Positions 1 through 8,683 of a DNA stretch of 64,000 nt are shown one piece after another. The position numbers were made by a program, and so were the translations under genes. The first letter of the stretch is position 1; every line of letters begins with the position of its first letter. The notes beneath the pieces are model-generated. The model saw only the letters and a list, made by a program, of their open reading frames with translations. It was not told the origin of the DNA and did no database searches. The DNA is from Tolypothrix tenuis PCC 7101 (GTDB taxonomy: Bacteria > Cyanobacteriota > Cyanobacteriia > Cyanobacteriales > Nostocaceae). The stretch covers positions 124,001 to 188,000 of the forward strand of contig NZ_AP018249.1 in the NCBI RefSeq assembly GCF_002368295.1, in the 5' to 3' direction.

Positions 1-105
1 CATATCCCAACTCTGCAACTGATTAGAACTTCAGTACTTATCAAAGGGCTGAAAAAAACAGCAATAGAATTAGCCAACTACCCAGAAAAATTTACAGGAG
101 TTTAA
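1..105 (+). CDS. C-terminal end of an upstream protein (partial)
   Basis: The frame is open from the first base and ends with TAA at 103-105, giving a 34-residue tail that finishes ...YPEKFTGV. The stop lies 3 bases before the next ATG, and the ribosome binding site of the next gene (AGGAG at about 97-101) lies inside this reading frame. That tight spacing suggests the same transcript. The protein family cannot be told from this tail. Confidence 0.5.
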   Translation, partial: HIPTLQLIRTSVLIKGLKKTAIELANYPEKFTGV

Positions 106-108
106 ATA

Positions 109-684
109 ATGACTATTAAAGAATATGCAGAATCTATTGGTATAAAGCCTGGTAAGTTAGTTGACGAGTTCCGCAAAAACTTCCCAGGACAAACTTGGAC
201 AATTAATTCCCAACTCCCCGAAGAATTTCTGGCTGCTCATTCAAAAGTCAAACAAGACCAACACCAACAGCAAGCAACACAACCATTCAATGGCATGGGA
301 GAAGCCACAATTACGAAGGCTGACGAGGCAATTCAACAAGCGTCATACAAGTTAACAGCAGCAGATAAACAGACGATATCAGGAGCGATCGCGGTTCAAA
401 ACGAACAATCGAAAATCTTGGGTGCCTCAACTGGGGTGACAGGCGCATTGTTGTTCATGGAATCCTTAATAGCTGCCAAAGGGACTGTGCTAGACGCTTT
501 TGCAGAGCAATCTCTGCTTGAGGTGGACAATCAGATAGCGGAGATTGATCAGAGCTTAATTAACCTAGCCGAAGAAGCCTCAACAAGATTGGGGGAGTCC
601 ATCCGAAACAAGGAACAACTCAAACAACGACTCAATTCACTCAGACACAGAGTCAGCTCAATGGGGACACAGATCCAGTTCTAA
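109..684 (+). CDS. Unknown protein with an IF2-N-like N-terminus
   Basis: A 191-residue protein. The first 45 residues (TIKEYAESIGIKPGKLVDEF...) resemble the small helical IF2-N domain of translation initiation factor 2, which is a weak similarity by eye. The middle is Gln/Ala-rich, and the C-terminal part is helical with a likely coiled coil (about 130-180). There are no membrane segments in the main body. The start is supported by AGGAG 8-12 bases upstream. It is first of five packed genes that end with a membrane protein. The reading frame after this gene stays open into the next one, so a frameshift at the 3' end is possible. The function is unknown. Confidence 0.7.
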   Translation: MTIKEYAESIGIKPGKLVDEFRKNFPGQTWTINSQLPEEFLAAHSKVKQDQHQQQATQPFNGMGEATITKADEAIQQASYKLTAADKQTISGAIAVQNEQSKILGASTGVTGALLFMESLIAAKGTVLDAFAEQSLLEVDNQIAEIDQSLINLAEEASTRLGESIRNKEQLKQRLNSLRHRVSSMGTQIQF

Positions 685-797
685 GAGCTTATTCAACAGT
701 AGCGCTGGCTCTGCAACTCCATCAGGAGACTATCGCTACTGTTGCTCAAATACAACTACTGCAAGAAATCTTGAAATCCCAAAGGAAAAAGACAGTT

Positions 798-971
798 ATG
801 GATATTCTCAGTACAAGTTTATTCACCACTTCAGTTTTAGGTGCTTTGGGTGGTAGTAGCTATCTCGTAGGATGTGCGATCGCTACTGGTGTACTTTCTA
901 CTGGACTGCTTCCAGCTTTAGGAATAGTTGTTGGCGCAGGTTTTGCAATTTTGGGGCGTGTTTCAAAATGA
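798..971 (+). CDS. Small membrane protein, unknown
   Basis: About 57 residues, with two short hydrophobic stretches rich in Gly, Ala and Leu, so probably a small membrane protein. I chose ATG 798 because AAAGGA lies about 11 bases upstream. A TTG at 771 is an alternative. The same frame is open upstream to beyond 660, overlapping the end of the previous gene, and the intervening peptide (LRAYSTVALALQLHQ...) looks protein-like, so the true start or a frameshift is unresolved. It overlaps the next gene by 4 bases (ATGA), which suggests translational coupling. Confidence 0.5.
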   Translation: MDILSTSLFTTSVLGALGGSSYLVGCAIATGVLSTGLLPALGIVVGAGFAILGRVSK

Positions 972-1300
972 GCCAAAAACTCGTGGAAGCATTGCAGAAA
1001 TTAGCAACAAGCCCAGTGAAGCTTGACCAAATAGCAATTACAAGGCTTGAAAAAGAGTACGGCGCTTCTTTAACAGACATTCTAACTGAGCTGGAAGATT
1101 ACGCAATCGTACATCAGGTGATCAACGACCAAATAACCAAGCCAAAAAACAAACCATTAATTGCTATTACGAATGGTTGTTTTTGGGCAGCTTTAATTGG
1201 GATTTCAACATTACTAATAAAGCCCAATGTCACTATAGCTGCGATGACTTTAGGTTTTACTGCTGGTATATCGGTGAAATTGATTGGGGAAAAATCATGA
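968..1300 (+). CDS. Small membrane-anchored protein, unknown
   Basis: A 110-residue protein starting MSQKLVEALQ. The N-terminal 60 residues are soluble and helical. Two hydrophobic segments (about 62-78 and 83-102) close the protein. It overlaps both neighbours by ATGA junctions, so it is almost certainly co-translated with them. The family is not recognised. A larger open frame from 872 exists, but ATG 968 fits the overlap pattern better. Confidence 0.65.
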   Translation: MSQKLVEALQKLATSPVKLDQIAITRLEKEYGASLTDILTELEDYAIVHQVINDQITKPKNKPLIAITNGCFWAALIGISTLLIKPNVTIAAMTLGFTAGISVKLIGEKS

Positions 1301-1704
1301 GTGCCAGTGCTAATAAATACCTTGGACAAGCAATACTCGGTTTTATAGGAATCGCCTTAATTGCATCTCCTTTATTCCTAAAACTCCCATCCCAATTTCA
1401 ATCATTTAACGCAGCAGCAAGCATTGAACAGAACGAAGATGTAGAACGCTCACGCATCGAGCAACGCCAGCTAACAGCTTTAAAGTTAGCTCAAACCCAA
1501 GTCATGCCCAATACTCAAAAACTGAAAATCCGGCAGTACATTGATAACCCAAAACGAGATCCTCGCCCAGAAACTACTGGTTGGTTAGAGTCGGAAGTAA
1601 TTTATGTTTATGATTCTGCGGGTGCTTGCATAGGAAGAATTTCAAGCAAGCAATGGCAATGGAAATATCACTATAAAAATGCTTGCAGTGATGCACCTGA
1701 CTAG
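1297..1704 (+). CDS. Single-pass membrane protein, unknown
   Basis: A 135-residue protein. One hydrophobic segment at residues about 10-28 is followed by a polar region rich in Gln and Arg and a C-terminal part with a YVYDSAG motif and aromatic residues. This is probably an N-terminal anchor with an outward-facing domain. It starts in an ATGA overlap with the preceding gene. Its position next to a polytopic membrane protein suggests a shared envelope function, which is an inference. Confidence 0.65.
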   Translation: MSASANKYLGQAILGFIGIALIASPLFLKLPSQFQSFNAAASIEQNEDVERSRIEQRQLTALKLAQTQVMPNTQKLKIRQYIDNPKRDPRPETTGWLESEVIYVYDSAGACIGRISSKQWQWKYHYKNACSDAPD

Positions 1705-1718
1705 GAGGAATTAAGAGC

Positions 1719-2423
1719 ATGGATACTCAGAAAAATTCATCTTCTGAGCAAGCAACCGAAAAGCAGACCCAAAAGAGGAAGGGAGTTTCTGACTACATAG
1801 AAATCCTTGCAGGCTGGATTGTTGATATTATCTCTATCCCCGTGTCTTTCGTTTCCTATATCCTGGCACAGTTCGTCACCCCTGGTTCTGGCGGTACAAA
1901 AATCATCGGCGCACTGGGCTTTTTCATCGGTTCGTTACTCAGTACTGATGGCATTTGGCAGACGATGTTTGCTGGAACTCCTCTCTTCCCGTGGTTTGAG
2001 CAAAATTGGATAGGGTGGATTGGTTGGCTAACACTGCCCTTCAACCCATTATTCTGGCTATCTTTTGGCATATCTGCATTAGTCCAAGTAATGCAAGCTC
2101 GAACATTAAGGGGTAAACGTCCAGAGGAAGCTAAAACCGAGTTTGAATATTCCAAGCAATTTACATTAGGCAGCAAACCCAGTGGCAGTATTGACCTAAC
2201 ACAGGCATTGTGGCGGGATTACAAGGTTGCTGGGATGAAAGAACGACACACAGGCGGTGCAGTTGCTTTGTTCTTTTGGATTTTTGATTTGACAACCACT
2301 TTTGTTGGACGCAACCCTTTTGCTTTCACCAATCCCAGCACTATCCTTGCCTGCCTTATCTACAACTTAGGCTCAATGATGGCTGGTGAAATCGGCTACA
2401 CCATTTGGAAATTAACCAAATGA
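1719..2423 (+). CDS. Polytopic membrane protein, unknown
   Basis: A 234-residue protein with about four or five hydrophobic segments (around residues 30-52, 62-80, 95-125, 180-200, 208-228) after a charged, Ser/Gln-rich N-terminus. TAGGAGGAA sits 10-15 bases before the ATG and is a strong ribosome binding site. It is last in the small-protein operon before the MITE-like insertion. The next gene is a large P-loop ATPase, so a role in DNA transfer is possible but unproven. The family is not recognised. Confidence 0.65.
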   Translation: MDTQKNSSSEQATEKQTQKRKGVSDYIEILAGWIVDIISIPVSFVSYILAQFVTPGSGGTKIIGALGFFIGSLLSTDGIWQTMFAGTPLFPWFEQNWIGWIGWLTLPFNPLFWLSFGISALVQVMQARTLRGKRPEEAKTEFEYSKQFTLGSKPSGSIDLTQALWRDYKVAGMKERHTGGAVALFFWIFDLTTTFVGRNPFAFTNPSTILACLIYNLGSMMAGEIGYTIWKLTK

Positions 2424-2426
2424 AGA

Positions 2427-2718
2427 AGAATCCAGAAGTCAGAAGTCAGGAGTCAGAATGCAATTAGTGGGGGATTCAGATAGTGGGGGATTCAGACCCG
2501 CCACTCTCTTACAAAGTTCAGAGCGGAGGAAGCTTCCGCTCTGACTTTGCGCTAATTGTAGACCGCTAAATTTTTAATTTAGCGGGGGTCTTAAACCCAC
2601 TTATTCATCCGCCCTACGGGTTCAGCAGTTCCTTTAAGTGGGGGAACCCTGCCAACGGACTGCCTCACCAGTCGTACAGAATTCATGACTTTATTCTGAC
2701 TCCTGACTCCTGAATTCT
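2427..2718. mobile_element. MITE-like element, copy 1
   Basis: About 290 bases bounded by inverted ends: AGTCAGAAGTCAGGAGTCAG on the left and TTCTGACTCCTGACTCCTGA on the right. Inside are a hairpin (AGAGCGGA/TCCGCTCT near 2521) and the phrase GGATGAATA..GGGTTTAAGACCCCC on the minus strand, which recurs in the copies at 9461 and 9976. No reading frame is present. No clear target duplication is visible here. It sits between two genes that probably once formed one transcription unit. Confidence 0.6.
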
Positions 2719-2746
2719 ATTTTGATAATCAGTATTGGTGAACTCT

Positions 2747-4696
2747 ATGGATTTTCTCAATTATCAGCCAGACCCTGCATCTCATCAAAACCAGACTCAT
2801 CAAGAAAACCAAGTACCATCTTTAACTACTCTAGAAACTGCTCGACTTAGAGAAGATTATCCTTCAATAGAACACCTGGAAGCGGGAAATGTTGCGGCTT
2901 GGTTAGTTGAACGCACTGACCAGCTATTAGTCAGAGCCAAAGATGAGCGAGCCGGGATGAACCTCTCCAAACTCATCACTCTTGCTGGTGGGGCAATTGG
3001 AGCAATATGTTACGCTACCAGTCCTCTGGCACCCATCGGTGCATTAATTGCCAGTGCTGGGTATGTTTGGGCGGTTGCAACTGACATGAATGCTTCTCAT
3101 CAGTTTGCTCCCATACCCTTTATTCGAGGTAACTTCTTTGAGTTTTTATCAGCAATGGGTGATAGTCAAGCCAGAGAAGAATGGTTCTCAAATCAAAACG
3201 AATTTGTTGACTTGATGCATCACTTGGAACCGCTTGAGCGTTATGAATTTGCCATGCTCAGACAGCACACTCATACCTTAACTGAGTTTATTAATATTGT
3301 GGAACCGGGGAAACGCTTTTACGCTTACCGATATCTGCTTGATTGCTTTGTCAATTTTCGCGGTGTCTTCCCTACGTTTGACCAACTCAATCAACATCTT
3401 GCCAAAGTCTCAGTTGACCCCAGGGTGAATTATCACCATGTTCAAGCGATTCAACAAATACGTCCACCACAATTAGAAGCACATCAAATCAACTTACCGC
3501 CTCCACCCATTGCTCACTTACCTTTAGCCGCACCGACAACTGATTTACCGCTTGGTATTCCTTGTTCACCAACTTCAGAAACTAACACATACATTGATGA
3601 ATTCACCCCCCAAAGAGCGCAAACACTTGATGTAATTGAGAAGATGTCACAACGGATTTCTAATCACTTGATTATTGGGATTCCTGGGGCTGGCAAAGGT
3701 TTACTTGTCAGTAATGCTTTGCGGCGAATTAAACAATTGCACCCGCAGACTACCATTTTTTACATTGATCCCAAAAACGACCCAAAGGAGACTGGTTATT
3801 TCTCTGGTTGTGTAGATGTCCTCAAACGAGCTTCTACTCCATCGATGACTCCTGTTGAAATTGTCAGTTGGTTTCAAAACTGCATTAAAGAATTCGATGC
3901 TCTAAGGGGTGACAAGTTATTAGCTTTTGATGAAGGGACACAGATTGGCAGTCAATTTAAAATTGCTAAACAACTTGACTGGCTCAAGGGAAAATTGACC
4001 AGTTATACTTCCTGCGGTGACTCTGCGGGGATTAGAGTTTGGATTTTAGCCCAGAATCCCCATACTGAGGATTTGGGTATTAGCGGCGGATTGCGATCGC
4101 AATTTACTCCCTTAGCGATTGTCTCTAGTGTGAATATTGCTGCTTACAGTGCCATGATTTCTACTGGTTTTATCCCCAGTTCTCAGAAAATCACTGATGC
4201 CAAACTTCAGGAGTTCATTGATGCTTCACCTGTAAACCGAGCAGTTTATCACGGTGGATTAAATAGTTGGTTTGCAATGCCCAAGCTAGAAAATCATTCT
4301 GGCTATGACCGTGATTCCAGAACTTTTCTTGAAGGATTTCAGCCACCCACACCAGGAGAATTTATTAGTTCTGATATCGACACTATCAAGAGACTGGAGT
4401 CGAGTTTTCACGCTGATGAAGCCGTTTCGGATTCCTCACCTAGCGAAACGGCGAAACATTCATCCGAAACGCCGAAAGAGGGCGAAATAAATAGTTTCAG
4501 TTCACAAGAACAGCGTTTCACCCGTTTCGGCTTACTCCGAAATGAGGCAATAGCGGAGATTTTGCGCTTGCGAAACGAAATGAATCTCAACCAAACCAAC
4601 ATCATTAGAATCCTTTGGGATGCAAGACCTGGGGAGAATGAGGCTTATCGAAACGCCGTTTCAGAATATAAACAACTGATGGCAAATGTTGAATAG
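2747..4696 (+). CDS. Large P-loop ATPase, possible conjugative coupling protein
   Basis: About 649 residues. A hydrophobic segment near residues 80-110 could be a membrane anchor. A Walker A (GIPGAGKG), the strand YIDPKND, a Walker B-like LLAFDEG and the segment GIRVWILAQNPH follow in the order seen in FtsK/TraD/VirD4-type DNA pumps. The C-terminal about 140 residues are polar and end in a small helical domain that may bind DNA. No other coupling-protein candidate is visible in the window, so I infer a VirD4/TraD role. It could instead be another HerA/FtsK-like ATPase. ATG 2747 is preferred over the TTG at 2735. A strong terminator follows. Confidence 0.6.
   Translation: MDFLNYQPDPASHQNQTHQENQVPSLTTLETARLREDYPSIEHLEAGNVAAWLVERTDQLLVRAKDERAGMNLSKLITLAGGAIGAICYATSPLAPIGALIASAGYVWAVATDMNASHQFAPIPFIRGNFFEFLSAMGDSQAREEWFSNQNEFVDLMHHLEPLERYEFAMLRQHTHTLTEFINIVEPGKRFYAYRYLLDCFVNFRGVFPTFDQLNQHLAKVSVDPRVNYHHVQAIQQIRPPQLEAHQINLPPPPIAHLPLAAPTTDLPLGIPCSPTSETNTYIDEFTPQRAQTLDVIEKMSQRISNHLIIGIPGAGKGLLVSNALRRIKQLHPQTTIFYIDPKNDPKETGYFSGCVDVLKRASTPSMTPVEIVSWFQNCIKEFDALRGDKLLAFDEGTQIGSQFKIAKQLDWLKGKLTSYTSCGDSAGIRVWILAQNPHTEDLGISGGLRSQFTPLAIVSSVNIAAYSAMISTGFIPSSQKITDAKLQEFIDASPVNRAVYHGGLNSWFAMPKLENHSGYDRDSRTFLEGFQPPTPGEFISSDIDTIKRLESSFHADEAVSDSSPSETAKHSSETPKEGEINSFSSQEQRFTRFGLLRNEAIAEILRLRNEMNLNQTNIIRILWDARPGENEAYRNAVSEYKQLMANVE
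4423..4664. repeat. Intragenic cluster of CGAAAC/GTTTCG motifs
   Basis: The 3' part of the ATPase gene holds at least six CGAAAC or GTTTCG hexamers in both orientations (near 4424, 4444, 4452, 4465, 4523, 4571, 4649), plus near matches. Several are extended as GCCGTTTCGG, CCGAAACGCC and CGAAACGCCGTTTCAG. The density is unlike the rest of the gene. It could be codon preference for Glu-Thr/Arg-Asn repeats or a protein-binding array inside the gene. Confidence 0.4.
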
Positions 4697-4737
4697 TACT
4701 TATCCCGGAGGCTGGCAGATTTTCTATGTTTTATCTT

Positions 4738-4773
4738 AACCCCCACTGAAAAGATTTAAATTCAGCGGGGGTT
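4738..4773 (+). terminator. Rho-independent-type terminator
   Basis: A 13-base left arm (AACCCCCACTGAA, 4738-4750) pairs with TTCAGCGGGGGTT (4761-4773), with one mismatch, around a 10-base loop, followed by TATTTTA. It lies 42 bases after the ATPase stop. Confidence 0.75.
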
Positions 4774-4909
4774 TATTTTACCTAGGAGTTCTATTGAAGT
4801 AATTTTGCCTGGTTTTGCAGTTTTCATAAAACTTGATATTAGCTAGACGTAATTGAGTAGCGGTTAAATTTCTTTGTCAGGTCTATGTTTTGGGCGTTAC
4901 AGTTCCGGT

Positions 4910-4936
4910 TGAGTTCCGGAAGTAAATCGGAACTCA
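4910..4936. other. Stem-loop in the 4697-5016 gap
   Basis: A perfect 9-base inverted repeat, TGAGTTCCG (4910-4918) and CGGAACTCA (4928-4936). There is no T-run on either side, so its role is unclear. Apart from this and the terminator at 4738, I see no gene in this 320-base gap. Confidence 0.4.
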
Positions 4937-5016
4937 GCTTACTATATTGTATTCTGTAGCAAAAAGACGATTGAGGAAAATTTTCCACAACCGTTAATAG
5001 TTTTGTGAAGCAGTGT

Positions 5017-6357
5017 TTACTCCTGTCTGCGGGTGTCTCCTACCGAGCAAGTGGGATAAGGCTCTAAATTCAATGCCCATTTTTCATATCGAGCGCGTAG
5101 CTGTTCAAATGTTTCTTTCTGCTGTGTTTTTAAGTCTACTTCTTCCGTTTCATCGGTCGCTAAGTTAAAAAGATATTCATTTTCTCCCGATTTTAAATAC
5201 TTCCAATCCCCACTGCGTACCGCACCTTGTAGCACCTTTGGCGGTAAAGCTGGGTTATCAACGCCTTTATGTCGCCAGAAAAGTGTCCGGGGAGTAACAG
5301 GCGCTTCACCTTTGATCGTGGGGAGTAAGTTCTGACCATCTAAAGGATAATTGGGATCGGGATTTGTATTTGTAGCTGCCAGAATGGTGGCTGTAATATC
5401 GTGGGTGATAATCACTTGCTCGCTCACTTGGTTTGGTTGAATCACTCCCGGCCAGCGAATAAATGTAGGGACGCGGATACCACCTTCATATAAATTCCCT
5501 TTCTTACCTTTAAAACCACCCAAATTTGAGAACTTCTCACCTCCATTGTCACTGGCAAAAATCACAATGGTATTGTCCGCAACGCTAGCATCACTCAATG
5601 CTTGCAATACTCTCCCAACTCCATAATCTAGCCTCTCCACTACAGCAGCATAGGATTCTGCTGTGCCTGTATTCACCCAATTTTGCACGTTATCTTTGCC
5701 AATCAAGGTATTACTGAGTTCAATATCATTTGGGCCTTCCCAAGGCCAATGGGGTGCAGTGTGGTGCAAACTCAGATAAAACGGGCGGTTGTGGGGTCTT
5801 TTGATAAAATCTATAGCCCGTTCAGTAAATAAATCTGTCACATATCCTATTTCCTTTACTGATACTTCAGCTTCCCATAAGTCAGGCTCTCCACTTGTAT
5901 CTACATGCCTAAAGTAGTCAATAGCACCGCTTAAATTGCCAAAAAATTCATCAAAGCCACTTTTTAATGGGCCGTATTTGGGTAAATAACCGCAATGCCA
6001 TTTACCAACTAAAGCTGTTTCATAGCCGTTGGCTTTCAGTAAAGAGGCAATGGTTGGATGTTCTGGAGGTAATCCTACTTTGTCTCCTATTTGTTTAAAA
6101 CTCAATAAAGGCTCTCGCACACCAAGGGGAATTCGTCCCGGATAACGTCCCGTAAAAAAGCTAACGCGTGTTGGTGTGCAAACTGGGGAAGCAGAATAAG
6201 CATTACTAAATCGTATTCCCTCTTTAGCCAGATTATCTAGATGAGGTGTGTGATAGTTTTGTTGTCCGTCAATGCTGAGATCGCCCCAACCTAGATCATC
6301 AGCCAAAATGAACACTATATTAGGATGCTGTGTAGTCGCAGAGCTAGTATCAACCAT
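5017..6357 (-). CDS. Sulfatase (arylsulfatase-type)
   Basis: A 446-residue type I sulfatase. It has the N-terminal metal-binding strand NIVFILADDLGWGDL, the CTPTR signature (Cys about 60), whose Cys would be oxidised to formylglycine, followed by FFTGRYPGR, and later VGKWHCGY and IFASDNGG. All are typical of arylsulfatase A/GALNS-like hydrolases of sulfate esters. It has no clear signal peptide. ATG 6357 is preferred over the TTG at 6366. It is divergent from the SnoaL-like gene. The substrate is not predictable. Activity would need a formylglycine-generating enzyme, which is not in this window. Confidence 0.88.
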   Translation of the reverse strand: MVDTSSATTQHPNIVFILADDLGWGDLSIDGQQNYHTPHLDNLAKEGIRFSNAYSASPVCTPTRVSFFTGRYPGRIPLGVREPLLSFKQIGDKVGLPPEHPTIASLLKANGYETALVGKWHCGYLPKYGPLKSGFDEFFGNLSGAIDYFRHVDTSGEPDLWEAEVSVKEIGYVTDLFTERAIDFIKRPHNRPFYLSLHHTAPHWPWEGPNDIELSNTLIGKDNVQNWVNTGTAESYAAVVERLDYGVGRVLQALSDASVADNTIVIFASDNGGEKFSNLGGFKGKKGNLYEGGIRVPTFIRWPGVIQPNQVSEQVIITHDITATILAATNTNPDPNYPLDGQNLLPTIKGEAPVTPRTLFWRHKGVDNPALPPKVLQGAVRSGDWKYLKSGENEYLFNLATDETEEVDLKTQQKETFEQLRARYEKWALNLEPYPTCSVGDTRRQE

Positions 6358-6551
6358 ATCCCACAAACTTTACTAACTTGATAGATTTACAGTAGTTTAT
6401 TAATAGAGTAAGAGTATTGCACATTTGGAGCGAGTAAAGCAAATAAGTAGCCGTCACAAAATTAAATTCATTCGTGGAGGGAGGGAATAGGAAACAGAAA
6501 AACTATGTGTGTAATTAATTCTGTTTAGCTACTTATTGCTGATATTGAGAT

Positions 6552-7028
6552 ATGCATCAAACACAAAATATTGATTGGCTTATTGAGCGAAGCAAAATTA
6601 TAGAAGTAATTGTTGGTTTTGCGAACGCATTGGATGAAAAAAATTGGCAGAAATTACAAGGTTATCTAGCAAATGAAATCGAGATTGATTATTCAGATTT
6701 TCGAGGTGAAGCACCTCAACGAGTAACCGCCCAAGAATATGTACAACAACGAGTCGATGGTTTGGCAGGATTACGGACTTTGCATATCAGCACGAATCAT
6801 GAAGTCACAATCGAAGAAAATGTAGCTTATTGCAGATCAGCTTATTGCATTTATCGAGTTAATCCCACAGTTGAAGCCGGACAAAATCGGCTGGATACGG
6901 CAGGAAACTATCTTCATCAGTTGATTCGAGTCGGTGAAGAGTGGCGAATCAATGCAGTCAAGCAAACAGTGGTGGTAATAAGCGGCAATCGACAAGTGCA
7001 TGGTGCATTTCGCAATAGCTCATCATAA
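6552..7028 (+). CDS. SnoaL-like / NTF2-like protein
   Basis: A 158-residue protein with the pattern of the SnoaL_4 group: an N-terminal helix with FANALDEKNWQKLQGYLA, then EIDYSDFRG, then beta strands ending WRINAVKQTVV. Members are cone-shaped folds found as small hydroxylases, isomerases or subunits paired with aromatic-ring dioxygenases. The next gene is a Rieske protein (ATG 7030, immediately after the stop), which suits an oxygenase-type pair. The substrate is unknown. Confidence 0.75.
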   Translation: MHQTQNIDWLIERSKIIEVIVGFANALDEKNWQKLQGYLANEIEIDYSDFRGEAPQRVTAQEYVQQRVDGLAGLRTLHISTNHEVTIEENVAYCRSAYCIYRVNPTVEAGQNRLDTAGNYLHQLIRVGEEWRINAVKQTVVVISGNRQVHGAFRNSSS

Positions 7029-7029
7029 A

Positions 7030-7348
7030 ATGCGGCAAAAGGCATTAATCTGTTCGCACGATGAACATGGTAAGGTGTTGACTGATAAAGTTCTGATTGT
7101 GCGAAATACCGCCAATAAGAAATTAGTTGCTGTCAGTCCACTATGTGCTCATAAAAATTGCGTCGTTGATTGGAAACAAGACAAGCAGCGTTTTGTTTGC
7201 CCATATCATGGTTCTGAATTTGGTACTGACGGCAAAGTGGTGAATGGGCCAGCGGCCAGCAGAACGCGGACTTAAACCTTTTGAAGCCAAAATCGAAGAT
7301 AACTGCTTTCTCATTAAACCTATCCAACCGAGCAAAGTTATTTCATAA
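7030..7348 (+). pseudogene. Rieske [2Fe-2S] ferredoxin, frameshifted by a 7-bp duplication
   Basis: The intact part (ATG 7030 to about 7253) has the Rieske cluster ligands CAHKNC and CPYHG, matching CxH...CxxH. Translation then leaves frame and stops at 7275. GGCCAGC is present twice in tandem (7247-7253 and 7254-7260). Removing one copy restores NGPAERGLKPFEAKIEDN... to a TAA at 7346-7348, a normal 103-residue Rieske protein. The loss is therefore recent or reversible. The truncated product still holds all four ligands but lacks the last strands of the fold. Confidence 0.85.
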
Positions 7349-7446
7349 CTAATACAAAGCAAGAAAAATGATTGTAACAGATACAAACTTATAAACCTTT
7401 GTTATGTTTGGCTTTCTTAATGTTGAATTGGTATAACTATCAGCGT

Positions 7447-8517
7447 ATGACTGCCAGAAAAATTTGTAACCTCACACCAGAACAGTCAGAATTAATTCCG
7501 GTTTACAACCAGAAGTGGAAAAATATTGCGCTTTCTACTGAGCCTATAGACCGAAGAGAATCAGTAGAAATCATTAAGGAGCTGTATAGCTTTTTGGGAT
7601 TAAATGAGCCTGAAGTTGTTGTTTGTGTTAGTCCCGCAGCTGTTCTCAATTTTTTAGCAGAACCACCATATCCGGCATCCAATCGAGAGATGTATTATAT
7701 CTATTCTCTTCTGAATAATCCATTGCGTCAGGAATTATATAGTCAGTTATATGATGCTTTAAAAGCAGAACTCAGGGTTCGGCTCTCTATGAGATTTACC
7801 CAAAACATACACTACTTAATTGAGAGGGAAATATATAATTTTTTTGATAAAAGGTATCTTAAATATAGTGAAGATGGAGAAGGCGACATCAAGGGATTTG
7901 GTATAGATTTACCAGAACCAATGGAGTCTGGTTGTGAGCTTGACTTTTGTATTTCTGTACTCAACTGTAATTGTTCACCTGTACGGTGGCAGATTTTTGA
8001 ATCTTTAGCCAAAAATAGCTTCTGGCTTTTTCCTTATGACAGGCTAGCAGTAGTATGCGAGCGCCCAACCAAAATCTCCTTTGACGACCAACAACGCCCC
8101 CATGCTGTTATGCAACCTGCCATTCAATTTGCAGATGGATACAGTATTTATGCACATCATGGTGTGGTAATCCCTGAAAAATACGCCAATCTGCATCCCC
8201 TACAGTGGCAAACTCAATGGCTGTTAGAAAATAATACCCAGCTGCGAAAACCTTTTATTCAAGAAATTACGGATCATCAAAGAATCGAAAGAGCACTTGT
8301 GACTCAATTAGATTCTCAAGAAGAATATACTTTATTAGAAATTGATGACAATGTGGATGCAAAGACAATTTATTTCTTAAAGATGACTTGTCCCATTACT
8401 AGAGAAATTCATGCTTTAATCCATGTACCTGCTGATATTAAATCTGTACACCAGGCAATCCTGTGGGTAAATTGGGGAATTGAGCCTGAAGAATTTGTTA
8501 TGCCATATTTAAGCTAA
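7447..8517 (+). CDS. DUF6745-like protein, unknown function
   Basis: About 356 residues from ATG 7447. The segment FWLFPYDRLAVVCERPTKI followed by a PAIQFADGYSIYAHHGV-type stretch matches what I know of the DUF6745 family, whose members occur in many bacteria with no assigned activity. The C-terminal about 80 residues appear to be a separate domain (MTCPITREIHALIHVP...). An upstream start at 7399 is possible. A clear terminator follows at 8575. Confidence 0.7.
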   Translation: MTARKICNLTPEQSELIPVYNQKWKNIALSTEPIDRRESVEIIKELYSFLGLNEPEVVVCVSPAAVLNFLAEPPYPASNREMYYIYSLLNNPLRQELYSQLYDALKAELRVRLSMRFTQNIHYLIEREIYNFFDKRYLKYSEDGEGDIKGFGIDLPEPMESGCELDFCISVLNCNCSPVRWQIFESLAKNSFWLFPYDRLAVVCERPTKISFDDQQRPHAVMQPAIQFADGYSIYAHHGVVIPEKYANLHPLQWQTQWLLENNTQLRKPFIQEITDHQRIERALVTQLDSQEEYTLLEIDDNVDAKTIYFLKMTCPITREIHALIHVPADIKSVHQAILWVNWGIEPEEFVMPYLS

Positions 8518-8574
8518 ATGCTCGAAATGCTAAATTATCTAAAAGTTTTGTACGTTCAATACATTTTGTATTTT

Positions 8575-8604
8575 GTTTGAGTTGTGAAAAATTACAACTC
8601 AAAC
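8575..8604 (+). terminator. Stem-loop terminator
   Basis: A perfect 11-base inverted repeat, GTTTGAGTTGT (8575-8585) and ACAACTCAAAC (8594-8604), with an 8-base loop and a short T-run after it. It stands 58 bases past the DUF6745-like gene. Confidence 0.6.
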
Positions 8605-8683
8605 TTTGATAATTATTAACTGTTTTAACTGCTCTTAAGTACGGTAATTAAAACGCTGTCACTGAACAATTAAATATCAGCTT

